From NCBI GenBank assembly GCA_013115125.1, contig JABANN010000078.1:1-64000 (forward strand): DNA of 64,000 nt. Direction: 5' to 3'. The translations under genes were made by a program, and so were the position numbers. The notes beneath the pieces were generated by a model that had not been told where the DNA came from, did no database searches, and saw only the letters and a list, made by a program, of their open reading frames with translations. Position 1 is the stretch's first letter. Every line of letters starts with the position of its first letter. Shown here in pieces: positions 1 to 11,602 of this stretch. Origin of the DNA: Perkinsus olseni (Eukaryota > Perkinsozoa > Perkinsida).

Positions 1-1352
1 CTCTAGGGTAGTCCGGAGCTGTATTATCGGCAGAACGCTCTCATCTAGTACCTAGGCACGAATGTTCAGCAATCCCCAACTTCTGAACAGGCGGAAATGA
101 TGGAAGCCTCGAGCAACCCCTGCATCTGTTACCGAGGGAAGAACACAGAATTTCTGTGGCAGAAGCCTGCATCGCAACGACTCTAACGTCGAATCTGGAC
201 ACACTCACAGGAGCGATCGAGCATCCCTTGCGTGACAGTTGTCCCAGCCTCTCTAGATGATGCTGGCTGAGCAGTCCCAAGGCAGCCTGCTGGATATCAT
301 CAGAAGTCACCAAGTCCCTCAGAGACTCGCGTAGTGTCTAGGAGCAGGGCAGAGATCAACACCACTCAGTTATTCACACTGTCTTACCTGAGTTAACGTT
401 CGCCCAGTCACCGCGCACCCGTTGCTATGATCAGCTCTTCCCGTGGCACCATCCTCATCATCCACAAGCTTCTTCGCCATAGTCACCATGTCGGTGATCT
501 CGTCATCAGCGGAATTCTCGTTGCCAGCTGTGCAGGTTGCTGTGTTGCTGGCCCCACTGCTACTATTGCTGCTGCTGACGATTTCGTTGGCTTTAAAGGG
601 GACCCATCCGTGATGGACTGTAGTTGCAGCCGCGGCCGCTGCTGTTGCCTACTCTCTCGCAGCTTCTCGGATATCATTCGCGTTATCCAGCTCATATCGG
701 GGCCTTTCCCGTCTTCAGGAGAGGCAGTGTGTGCCAGGTCATCACCATCTTCTGAAACATGCTGCTGCAAGACCTGAAAAGGTGGGTTACCTCGGCGTGA
801 TAAACGAGTGATTTAGGATAGAGGAAGCTGATGGTGACACAAAGGGAACCTGTACCTTGTCAAGCCTCGTCTCGTCAACGGCATCCCACAATGGATCGGT
901 GCCTGGTGCAGGGAATGGATCACCGCCGAGGGAAGGAAGCCTTACACATCTCGGACCAGCAGGCCGGGAACGACGATTCCTTCGACCGCTCTCCATTATT
1001 GATAACGAAGGATACCTGAAGATAAGCAGCCCAACGGAAAGTACGCACCTTCAACACAGGAAGATACTCAAGAGGCCCCGACCTTCCACTCGAAGCGCTG
1101 GAGGTCAGCTGTATCATGAGTACCGAACACCGCTGAGTCCAGAGATGTCGGTAGGCCTACAACGCCACTCCCGCCTGACCGAGGAAGATCGGAGCTAGGC
1201 TGTTGGACTTGCTGCTGCTGTCGCAGCATCTCACCAGCGAGGTCCGAGTTTGTGTGCGACCGTGAACGCTCTTGCGAGTCTGCGACGGACTCCGAAGTGC
1301 GGCCGGAAAATACGAAATTGATGTTGCTATCTGAGGCCACCCACTCCTTCAA
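1..1352 (-). CDS. Unresolved low-complexity multi-exon gene, 3' part
   Basis: I do not recognise this product. Several minus-strand open stretches read like exons of one protein: around 1068-1352 (Ser/Gln-rich, with a QQQQ run), 860-980 (Pro/Gly-rich, ending in TRLDK before a GT), 430-770 (a hydrophilic stretch with SEKLRESRQQQR, then a charged helix MAKKLVDDEDG) and 130-330 (TSDDIQQAALGLLSQHH). Composition is that of a disordered regulatory or adaptor protein with short helices. No catalytic motif is visible. The gene may run off the left edge of the window, and its 5' end may lie in the exons at 2.0-3.4 kb. Exon joins are not proven, so treat this as a coding region rather than a gene model. 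Confidence 0.35.
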
Positions 1353-1599
1353 GAATAGAGAGAGTCGTTGTTACTCTGTTCGAATAGACAGGCAATCGGG
1401 TAGATCTGCATGTCACACATCTGATCAACACTAATGTTCATCTCAACTCTAGCAGCCTTCGAGCAGTACCCCTCGGATACCAAGGCCATATCATGGTGGA
1501 CCTTCATAAGAGGGCATTGGCTGACGACCATACGAGTGTCTCACCGGCCCAGTGGCGATGTCCTCGATGGCTATGCAGCAGGAGCCCACCGTCATACGC

Positions 1600-3675
1600 T
1601 TTCGAGCGGGCGGATGCTGTCGTCCATCTTCTGGTGATTCTCGTTGTTCAGCTGATAGCAGAGAGATCGGGAGGACCAGCTAAGCTTGTCCTACTGATAT
1701 CATTGAGGACACCGCTCATAATGCTGGACACAGCAGAGCCGCGCCGACTGAGCAGCATCTGATGGAAAGCGGTGATCGGGGAAGGAGATAAGCCTCAGCG
1801 TGTACGTCATCGTCGTTCACCCTGATCAGCTTGAGCACGAAGCTCCTATCCTGGAGGGAACCTAGAAGCTGCTATCACACTAATCACGAGAAGAGGGCCT
1901 ACTGGTCGTCCAGCGGAACCTCAGTACAACTTCAGGCCACTCTGGTTGGTCAGTGTGACGGCACACCTTGGTCTGGTATCGATGCCTGCCGCCGTTACCC
2001 CACTCAAGACGGAGACAGTAGTCACCTGGAGTCATTGAGAATGGGGCTACCGATGAGTCGGAATATCCTACCCGCCCTGTCGAGGCCTGTTATTCGTACC
2101 GCAGATACGGCGACGAGGAACTCCATCAGCTTCTCACTCCTCCCGCTATCCTTGGCTGCTACCGCAGTAGTCGGAGCGGCAGCATGACCCTTCGGTATCC
2201 AATAGGGGGAGGGGGTATTCAAAGGGTGCCCGATGTCATCAACTTCGAGGGCATCGGTGTCGCTGTATGCCACGGAGCTCTGGCGGCTCGGGGACATGAC
2301 CGAGGAGCAGGAAGGGCGGTGATTCGACTGACACAGCCTTGCTAGCAAGACTGGTGATGTTGCCGTGGGGGACCAACGCTCATAGCTGAGCTTCCAACCT
2401 CCCAGGCATCGAAGTGACTCGTCTTAGAAAAGGCGTTAGCCTCTTCCCATCCTCCCTCTGAGCTCGAACTCTCGGATCCCGCTGTCTGCACGGCGTTGCC
2501 ACCAGCGGGAGTATCTAGACAGCCGAAGGCCCAATGCGATTGTGGGCGAGATACTACCACACGAGCAGATATGAATCTGATTGATGTCTTGAACTGTAGC
2601 ATTGCAAGGTGCCTCCGGAGCCCGGGGCAGTGCCTCGCCACCTGAGCGGACAAATACCGTATGCCCGGAGAGTTCTATCTCGAGTGACGAGGTCATCCTA
2701 CCCGTGCTGTTGTGAGTGGCCTGCCTGTCACCCCCTACCGTCGCTTCTCGTTTTCGGGAGAGCGCCGACCCCATCGAAGAGCCTGTGCGGCACCTCCCAC
2801 TACAGACTGTAACCCAACACTAGGTGGTGGTCAAAAAGAAGGCATAACAAGAATGGTATAGGTGTGGCCATCAGGAGCTTTCTCGCAGGTTACGTAGTTG
2901 CCGATGGCTGCGGCTTCCATAGGCAATTGGGTGTCCTCCTGCCCTTCCTGAACACAGCGTGAATAACAGTGAGGCCCACCATCTCCCTTCCCTACAGCGT
3001 TCTTCGACACTCCCAGCATCTGACGAAGTACGTTGCGGCGCTTAGCTTGGGACTCCGCTGCGGCGGCACTGAGAGGACACAGGCTTATTAGCAGGGGAGA
3101 ACCCGCATCTCCGAGTCGAATGGAGTGCAGTGTAGCTGGTGCACTACGGGTAGTGATCACGCTTTCAATAGTCGTTACTTTGCTTTCTCTAATTTCATCT
3201 TCCTCTTCTGCCTGAGGTCATCCTTAATGACCCGTATCATCTCCTCAGTAGTTGGGGTGAAGTGGCAGGACATGAGCCGCCGGTCAGTCCCGAAACTCAT
3301 CTTCCCATTGAAATTCTTCACAGCCAGTTCCGCACCTGATCACGACAACGCCGGATTGAGGCTTCTTAGCTCACTGAACTAGCTCCCCGACGATCTAGCC
3401 CCGGCAGGCCCTTATACCCTCATGCTTATCTACTGAAACTACGTGGACTTTAACGGAGCCACGCGTTCTCAAATGATACCCGCTGACGACCCCCGTCCCC
3501 TCAGCCTGTCCCCGCCAATAGTACTCTTCCACGTGAAATAATCGACGTACATGACGTCTCCAGAGGCTCCCCTGCCTCTGCCGAAGCGCAAGTCCTTGAC
3601 TTCTCCGTACTTGTTCAGGACACCATCCGATAGGAGATCATCTATAGAACGAAGATCGTTGAGACTTCCTAGCAT
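1600..3675 (-). CDS. Unresolved minus-strand exons, unknown protein(s)
   Basis: Open minus-strand stretches at 2022-2348, 2342-2774, 2831-3160 and 3469-3675 alternate with stop-rich gaps of intron size. The one at 2436-2774 opens with MGSALSRKREATV, compatible with an N-myristoylation start. The stretch at 3469-3675 contains YGEVKDLRFGRGRG followed by DVMYVDYF, a spacing loosely like the end of an RRM fold (beta2/beta3), which would suggest RNA binding. That is a weak similarity seen by eye. The stretch near 1650-1790 reads LSRRGSAVSSIMSGVLND on the minus strand. I cannot tell whether this is one gene or two, and no start or stop is certain. Confidence 0.3.
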
Positions 3676-4026
3676 CTAGCGAGGCACCACAAGCTGACCA
3701 TGATCGACGCGTGGTTCGATCGTCCAATGCAGACGCCGAAGGTTGCCACGCCCCATGGGGTAAATTGGGACACCCTTTCTAACGCTAGTCATGGATGATT
3801 ACCTCTAGTGATCTGTCTCGGTATAGGGCGTATAGCCACAGTATGTGGTCCAGCCTTGGCGATGGCCAGAGTAGTCATCGGCTCACGCTTGCTTCTTGAC
3901 TCGCTAGTTGACGTCACTGTCTAATGGTGGTACTAAAGTATTCGCTGGGAATCCGCAAAGTCGATCATCTAAAGCTGGTCATACTGATAACGCATGACTC
4001 AATCAACAGTGAAACGTTAAGTTTTG

Positions 4027-5266
4027 CTAGGCAGCAAACGATGTCTCCGGAGAGGTACTTGTATTCTCGTCACCAGTCGACTGCTGCTGCTGCTGTTCCC
4101 CACCAGTTGCTTTGTCCATGGCGTCCACTGCTACACTAGTGTGCTTATAGTAGCTGACCATAGACAGCGAAGCATCACTGCCAACCAGAGCTGCATCCGG
4201 CTGGAAAAGGATGCGTCCACTAGTGGCTTGGAACAGACTACCAGTAACTCTATCCACACAGAGTAGCAGGCTGCCGACTAGACACAGGGATTGGATAGGC
4301 CGGCCGGTATCAAGCGGACACACTGTTAGCTCAGCGCCTGTCTCTGGTGCACCTGGGAGGCCTAGCGTAACCACAACAGTAGGGTTATTCTCGCATACGT
4401 AGTAGATCTTATCGCAAGTGTAATCATAGGCAGAGCACGCAATGACCGCACGCTTGTTTGTTGGATCCACATGGAAGGACGCACCAACTTGTTGGCCCGT
4501 CGACAGCGACCACCTGCGTATGGTTCCATCAGCCGAGGTTGAGATGACCTGCTCGTATTGAGAGCTGTAGTGCAAACCGGAGACGTACTCAGTATGGCCC
4601 AACATGAAGGCGTGTATGACTTGATAAGAAGGGTACAGCGACATGCGGATTTTCTCATCGCGATCAGCAGTAAGCAGATAGCCATGGGTTTGTACGCATT
4701 CCATAGCCGTTACTACAGCGAGGTGACCGAAGAGGAGCTCAGCACATCCCTGAGCCTCTGGTTCCATTGAGTTCGGAGGAGCCTGGGCGAACTCGATCTG
4801 TCGTTGACCAGTTTGACTTGTCGTCTCCACTGGTGTAAGTCTCCACACTTCGCCATATTTATCAGCGATAATCAAACGTCCATCAGGATCGAATACTGCT
4901 GTTGTTATCTTCTTGCGATGCGTGTAACGAGCAACGACTTGTTCAAAATCATCGTCCCACAGAACCACCTGAAGCGGTGCTCAAGTCAAAGCGTCGAGTA
5001 GATGATCACCCTAGGCTGGCGAGTAGTACCTGCTTGTCATCCCCCACAGTTGCCCACAGACCCCTGTTAGAATGGGCAATGGCTCTCACTGCATCAGTAT
5101 GTTCGCCATCAACCATCTTACCACGTCTAGTATTAGTAGCATATCTGAATACGTTCTTGCCTACTGCCCATACTACGACCTCCCCGCTGCTCATTGCAGG
5201 GGATTCACACTGCATGAGCGATGGATGCTGGGCGGCCGATGTAGCTGCTTCACCAACGTCAGCCAT
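4027..5266 (-). CDS. WDR4: tRNA (guanine-N7)-methyltransferase non-catalytic subunit (WDR4/Trm82)
   Basis: WD40-repeat partner of the Trm8/METTL1 methyltransferase, which makes m7G46 in tRNA. Two exons give about 392 aa, close to family length (roughly 410-440). Exon 1 is 5266-5030 and exon 2 is 4968-4027, separated by a 61-nt GT-AG intron (4969-5029). The join reads GDDKQ then VVLWDDD, the expected WD-type strand. Family-specific motifs follow: a GHLAVVTAM stretch, then LTADRDEKIRMSLYP and LGHTEYVSGLH, matching the TADRDEKIR..YP and GHTEFVS signature of WDR4/Trm82 rather than a generic WD40 protein. Two further blades (STSADGTIRRW) follow, then a Gln-rich hydrophilic tail. The ATG at 5266 is the first in frame and gives a normal N-terminus. 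The catalytic subunit is not in this window. Confidence 0.92.
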
Positions 5267-5465
5267 CGTCTACAATATCAAACTGCGAATGACATCAGTA
5301 GATCCATCAATGCGCCCTCTACGAGCTTCACTAATCACGCTAGTGATTCAATTACCAATGATTTACCAATGAACTGATTCGATAATCAGCGACCGGCGTC
5401 CAGCGTGGGAAGTTCGTGCCAGAAAAGAACCTTTGGAAAGATCAGATTGCTTGCGCACACGAGTT

Positions 5466-5507
5466 TTTGGGCGTGCGCGTCATGCTCAATCAAAGCGCAC
5501 GCCCAAA
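5466..5507. repeat. 13-bp GC-rich inverted repeat
   Basis: Arms TTTGGGCGTGCGC (5466-5478) and GCGCACGCCCAAA (5495-5507) are perfect reverse complements around a 16-nt spacer. It lies about 200 bp upstream of the WDR4 start on the minus strand, so it could be a promoter element or simply a hairpin. Its function is unknown. Confidence 0.75.
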
Positions 5508-5539
5508 GAATCGATTTCCTACAGCGTAGAGTTGAACTT

Positions 5540-7080
5540 GCTAAGCACTGTCCCACGAAATGTTCTGTTCACGCTGATGATGACCGCATAGTTGTCAGAG
5601 AGGGCTAATGCGCCTCCTGTTGAAATACACATAAATTGATAGGAAGAGTCTGAAGCAAAAGTGAATTCTAGAAACTGATGAAAAATGTATCTGAAGTTTC
5701 CTAGTGAGGAACAACAGAAAACATCGATCACCAAATACTGAATATAATCTATTGAACTAATTGGACCTGTGAGGATAGTACTGCTCCGAACTCTTCTTGA
5801 GGACTTAACACAAAATCACCAAATAAACTACTGAGGACATTGATAATGGTGTTGTTGCTATGATGACATACTACAGCTCTGGGGAGGACCAGGCCTAAGG
5901 CCTAGTGTGACCTAACACTAATTTCCAATTGATACTCCTGAAGCAACTTATAGTGCCTAGCGAGGGTCCAGGAGCATTCGGACTCGCAGCGTCACGTGAT
6001 CGTTACATCCCTCGGCTCCTCAATTAAGCAGCATTCGCTGCTGAGTGGGTTGGGTTCTCTGACGATGATCCAACAGGGTTTCGCGGTTGTTGTCACCAGC
6101 CACTGACTAGTCGACCATGAAATAACTTGTACATCATGCTACATTCTTCCGCTGAGCCGTGCGTTAAGTTCAGTTCATGTTGAATTGGCCGAGACAAGGG
6201 CCCAAGGGCGGCTCTTGGGCATTTGCGAAGCCTGTTCACAGCGCGGGGTTGGTTCACTCGTCCTCTTATCGACAGGCTCTCTGGCGGTGTTACACGTATT
6301 GAGAGAGATTTCGAAGGCCCTCGAGTGACTATAGCAGCACCTTAAATTTTCGAAAACTTTTCGACGAAAAGGGCTGCGTTGACTGTCATGGTGCGGGTAG
6401 AGCTAATGCTACCTCTTGCATGACATGTCGAGTTTAAGCCAAACTCATGGTCAACTGGTTGACGAAGCAAATAACACGTCTGCTACTGCGGTACTCAGCG
6501 ACGTTGGCCCCACCTTGCGGTTGGTCAAGTAGCGGCGTCCATCACCCGCTGCGCCCAATCGCCCAAGTGCATTTCAGACGTGGTTGCTACGAGAAAATAT
6601 TCCTCCTAGGAGTTGAGAGGTTGAGCGATCGGTCCTTACGCGTGAGACTGAGAGCTTGATTCCGGGAATCGACCAAGCAACAGATACAAACGTCTCAATC
6701 CACGCGACGCGAACGAATCTTCACTACACAGACAAGAAAGGAGTGCGCAAAGTGGTCGTCTGCTATCAACAACGCTCTTGTGATTCAGAACCAAATCACC
6801 GCTAAGTGAGCTGTTCGAAGAAAGCCAACGCTTACCTTATGTGGAGCGGATCGCATTAGATACGTCTCACGTATCAGCGTAGATGGTTCCGAACACGGTG
6901 GCGCGGTGCTCGCCAAATATAACTACAGCGATTGCCAGCGGACCCGAAGGCACTTCTGGGTTTCTGGTGATAAATTGAGGCTATGCTGGAGCAACCGAGT
7001 GGGAAAAACACGAGACAGGATGCACAGCGGAGTCTTAGGGAATATACGACTCTAAAGACTGCCAAAGCATCCTCCTCTCT
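5540..7080. other. No recognisable gene
   Basis: Only short, inconsistent open stretches are present on either strand. The left part is AT-rich and the right part of mixed composition. I see no conserved motif, repeat array or RNA gene here. Confidence 0.5.
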
Positions 7081-7639
7081 GACGTTGTGGGTGTCGTTCA
7101 CGGGCCGAGCACTACAACCTTCACGAGATGCCGTGTAAGGCACATACCGGAGTGCAATTATACATATCTGCCTGTCGCCACTCTCAACCTGCAGATGCTT
7201 TACGATCCTCCCTGGTGCTGCTTCTCACTTCTCTTCAAAGAAAGAACTCTTGACTTAGCCGTACTACCGTCACCAATGCTACGAGGAAACCCATGCGGCC
7301 TAACTCCGTCAAGTGGTCTCACAGCAGACGAACTGATCTCGACATGGTAAGTTTGGTGAGCTGCGAGTGATTGACACTTACATGAACGATAACATCTTTC
7401 CCCATTACTACCCTCAGGCTGGTAGGGCTGGCAAGTCTATGTCGCAACTCAGCACCAGTCTCCCGCGCTAACATCCTACTCGCAACGGCAAGAATGAAAA
7501 CACAAGCCGAGGCACACTCGAAAGGGTGAGAGGTCTCTTTATGAAGTAGCGATGTAGTTGCTCTTAGGCTCACGTACCGGACGCACATCTTGAACCAGCT
7601 ACGGCATGCTGGATCGCCGAAGGACATTCCAAGCTCCAC

Positions 7640-9593
7640 AATCACAACCACATGCTCTACTCGTACCTCGCAAGTGAGCAGCAGGGGAGAATGACTCAAC
7701 CGAGGGGCGCACTCCTCCAGGCCTCCTTGCACAGCCATCAAATCATCGACACCAACCAGTTATATGCAGAGAATGCTTCACTGAAGCACAAGTGGGCCTC
7801 CATTTCGCTCGGAACCCATTTCTTGCGGGTATCAGGTTAGCCGTGCTAGCCTCTGAGAACAGATCCCTGAGGGAGACCATCTCCTCGTTGAAAGGGAACA
7901 TCCGAGTCTTAGTTCGAATACGGTGGGTTGGGTGAGCCTTCTGAGTGAACTCGTGTCAGTCCGCGTTCTTCAGACCGCCAACTGCGGCAGAGGTCGCAAA
8001 GCCCGTTTCTGTGCACTGCACGACTGACGATACAGTGAGCCCTTCTCTCTAGTAGTCCTTCGAAGGGCATCACGTTACGCTACCCAGCAGGTGGTGTGCG
8101 ACTTTGGTGATGGGCGCAGAAGAGCTGTTCGCTTAGATGGAGCCTTCGGGCCTACTTCTTCTCAATCTGACGTCTACGAAGGGCACATCAGGGAGCTTGT
8201 ACATGCGGTAAGACTCTTACCGTAAGAGTATACATTCTTAGGCCAACGCCGTTCCTATGGCCTCTACCGCAGCGAACTACCGTGTCAATGCTGTATACTC
8301 TGCCGGGATCTTGCCCGAACGTCGCGACGTTCGGCGACCGTCGATGACAGCCTTCAGGTCCTCGATGGCTACAACTCTTCAGTCTTCGCTTACGGCCCCA
8401 CCGGGTCTGGCAAAACCTACACCGTCTTCGGTTCTCCCAAGAGCGACGCTCACACGTGAGCTGCATTGTTCTCGATCTCCTGCTGTTTGTATAGCCCCTT
8501 CTGTATTATCAGTGGACTTCACGAACGAATCCTCCGCGGCTTGTTTTGCAAGAGGGACAGCATCAAAGAACAAGATATGCTACTGTCGATGTCGATGGTG
8601 GAAGTGTACAACGAGTCGATCCACGACCTTCTTGCACCAGGAAAGTGGGCTCATCGAAATCCAAATGCTTCTTCGGAACTTTACCCTGATGTACAGCGAG
8701 CATTCCAGTCAGGCCCGTAGTCAAAGTTCTCTCGGGACATCATCATCGAAAAGGGAAAGGTGACGTTGTTCTCGAAGGGCTTAGCAAACTTCCTCTAGCC
8801 ACGTTCGAAGAATCGCTGGAGGTAATGGCGCTCATATTTCATACAGGCATGCTCGTGCTCCTGCAAAGTCAAACCGCAGGTTCTCGATGCCGCGTTGGCG
8901 ACTCGTCGCACTTCAACTACCAATCTCAATTTTCACAGCTCAAGAAGCCACTGTATCGTTACACTGCGAGCATGTCAGCGGTGCCCGTACACCGCAGTCG
9001 CTCGTCATGGCAAGCTCAACCTGATCGGTAGGTCGGTGTCCCTGGTCTCTCGCGATGATCTTGATCTCATCCAGATCTTGCTGGCAGCGAAAATGTTGGT
9101 CGGAGCGGTGCGAAGGGGAACACTTTGAGGGAAGCACAACTGATCAACAAGTCTCTTAGCACTTTGGTCGGTACCATCCCTTCGATTCCACTTTTGCTGG
9201 ATGGTCGTATGTTGTAGGGCGACGTGTTCAATGCTCTCCTGGCCGAACAACGGGATGAAGGTGTAAATCGTAGATCTCCAGTTCACATCCCTTACCGCAA
9301 CTCCAAGCTCACGCTCATGCTCAGGGACTCGCTGGGTGGGAATGCCAGAGCCCTCATGATAGCACACGTAGGTGCAGCAAGCATTGATCTTTACCGCTGG
9401 TCAGCCCATGGGCCACTTACGGTTAGCTGATAAGTTGGAATCTATCGCTGTCGGGTGGGGTAGCAGCAATTGGTATTGTGCTCAGGTGTCGCCTTGTGTA
9501 ACTGACGTTGCACAGACCTTGTCGACTCTTAAATTTGCGTCGAGGACGCGGATGGTTGAGCTGGGACCAGCCAGCCGTAACATGTCTAGCTAG
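7640..9593 (+). CDS. Kinesin-14-type C-terminal motor protein
   Basis: Minus-end-directed microtubule motor (family assignment from architecture). A coiled-coil neck ([10 protein letters not shown], intron 7792-7835, then [19 protein letters not shown]) runs straight into [11 protein letters not shown], the neck-motor junction typical of kinesin-14. The motor then reads [14 protein letters not shown]; intron 8208-8357; [20 protein letters not shown] (P-loop); intron 8456-8512; [12 protein letters not shown]; switch I NFHSSRSH; intron 9028-9074; switch [32 protein letters not shown]; intron 9167-9217; [16 protein letters not shown]; intron 9368-9485; and [13 protein letters not shown] near the stop. 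The protein ends about 15 residues after the motor. The P-loop has Pro where kinesins normally have Gln (GPTGSGKT). The N-terminus is unresolved; exon-like sequence continues upstream to about 7.1 kb. Confidence 0.9.
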
Positions 9594-9599
9594 CGTATC

Positions 9600-10316
9600 T
9601 CTGCTCACATCCAGTGTCGAGTTGACCTTGTACCTCGCGGAGGCTATCATCCTAAGTTGTATCAGCTGTCATTACGAAGAACTCCTCCGGCTGAATACCT
9701 CAACGATGATGGTGGTGATTGCCGAGCCCTTCATTATTTGTGGTCCGTCGCGAGGAAATGAGTACCACTCGCTACAAGTCTGTCCCGTGGGCATGCGTTT
9801 TCATCTAGTCGCCTCGCAATTCACGTATTTCAGACCCCTGAGATTGGGGAGGAGTGGTGTGGCTGACCGCTGGACGGTGTAGTTTCCTTGATCTCTAGAG
9901 GTGGGCACCGGAAGATAAAAATCATGGTTTGGTACGATTCGGCTCGATGGCATCTAGATTGTTTCGGTGAGTTGGGTTCGCCGAGTTTGGCTCTAGTAAA
10001 GTCGGCTGGCCCAATCGTAGGCCCCAGACTTGGTCTGTGAGGTCAGAAATGCGATCGAGAGATGTCATGCCGCATAACATTCATGATGACTTCGACGAGC
10101 CAATTCGGTTCTGGCTCCGAAATCGCAATTAACGCTTCCACGGTTTGACTGGAGAAGTGGTGAATATAAAGCATGTCCAGAACCAGGAGATAAACCACTA
10201 CCACATTGGGACACTTCGAACGCGACAGAGCTTTGGAACAGCACAACAACAGCGATTGATCTCACACTCACCAAATCGCACGCGATCATGAGTCATGATT
10301 CATGACACCTTGGTCC
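9600..10316. other. Intergenic; no gene recognised
   Basis: Sequence between the kinesin and the next minus-strand gene. Near 9895 there is TAGAGGTGGGC, identical to the terminus of the MITE at 35.5 kb, but no matching opposite end or target duplication was found. No other feature seen. Confidence 0.45.
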
Positions 10317-11107
10317 TCAGCTGCTCTTCATCAACTCGGCAACTATGTCGCGTCTTGCGTCATGGGTGTCCTGTAAGAAGTTTATGAAGCCTTCGACACC
10401 TGCTTCATAGCCTTCCGGGGAATTTGTCATGATGACGTTGAGCAGTGCTTCGCAGCGAGGAGCAGGCTTGAGATAAGACGGGATGGTATCTCTCATATGG
10501 TGGAAAGGGTTAGCAGGTCCCATCTTAGTCTCGACGACGTCCGTGGGGTTCATAGTAAGTTGCATCGCGCCGGGGAAGTTGTAGGCCACCAATGCCAGAG
10601 CCTTAGGAGAGGGAGCGGTCCTGAAAATGACGCAAGGGATACTGATGGTACCTCGGTCAAGTTGCTTAAAGAAAGTTACACACAACCATACGAATGATGA
10701 AGCGAAGACCGCTGACGAAGCTGACTTTATCTCCAAGCTGTGGCCTTCTTCATAGCGTTCGATCCTGGCTGAATAATCACTATATTCGAATTTGAACGTC
10801 AGTTTTGTTCCTCCTTTACCGTACTCGAATTCACGCTAGTTCTCTCTTCTTCTGATCTGTAAAGGGCAGTGAACCCTGCAGTGACTGAAGCAGACCTCAC
10901 ATTCACTTTCTTCTTCTGTGGGTCGTCAACAACGCTGTCTGGAGGTAGAGGCTGAAAGTGCAACGAATGGCCCCAGGATGTCTCAGCGTACCTCTTCAAC
11001 CCGAGTCGCACCTCAGACACCATGTCCACACCGACGTAGGGGGGTCTCAGGGAAGCCATCGCAGTCATGAACCCCACCAGAGCAGGGAAGCGGATGAAAG
11101 TAAGCAT
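10317..11107 (-). CDS. Unknown small protein, two exons
   Basis: I do not recognise the family. Exon 1 (11107-10901) starts MLTFIRFPALVGFMTAMASL, which could be a cleavable signal peptide or anchor, and ends DDPQKKKVN. A 65-nt intron (10836-10900, GTGAGG...CTAG) joins in frame to exon 2 (10835-10317), which begins REFEYGKGGTKLTFKFEYSDYS and ends RRDIVAELMKSS. Total is about 241 aa. The second exon has the alternating hydrophobic pattern of a beta-rich fold, then PGAMQLTMNPTDVVETKMG and a helical C-terminus. A further very short intron near 10.62-10.66 kb is possible but not required. Function unknown; possibly secreted. Confidence 0.6.
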
Positions 11108-11602
11108 TGAGCAGGGAAAGGGAAGTACTAGTAGAGCGGAATGCAGAAAACAGGTAGGGGGCAGTTGAAGCTGAGACTGGAAGCGCGATTTTCATCTAAG
11201 GTACTGTACCGAAATAAACGCGCGCCCGGGAAATCGAAGTATTAAGCGCGCGCGGTTCACGGAATACTCAAATCCACACAGGCTGTTCTGTGAACTTCTT
11301 CTGGATTCCGAAACGGAGAGCCCAGAAATCTCGTTCGGAAAGCCGACTCAAGAATGTATTCTGAGGCGCTTCGGAATGGAACCTCAACGTGTTCTCCGAA
11401 ACGCATTGCTGAATCCAATATCTGAGTGAGAAGTGTTTTTCGCCGTGCAACTGAAGAGAGAAGTCTGACAGAGTACTTCATCGCATTTTACTATGATCCT
11501 GAGACATAGCTCACTGGATTCGTTTGACGTGGCCTCGGCTTCGTACACGCTTTAGCTGAAGAGAAACAGCTCGTACGCACGCACACCCGAAATGATCGGA
11601 TT

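Noticed and set aside
7319-7741. 140-aa minus-strand protein
   Set aside because: Antisense to the N-terminal region of the kinesin and with no conserved features.
9893-10260. Second hAT MITE starting TAGAGGTGGGC
   Set aside because: No opposite terminal repeat and no matching 8-bp duplication; TTGATCTC recurs at 10254 but without an element end beside it.
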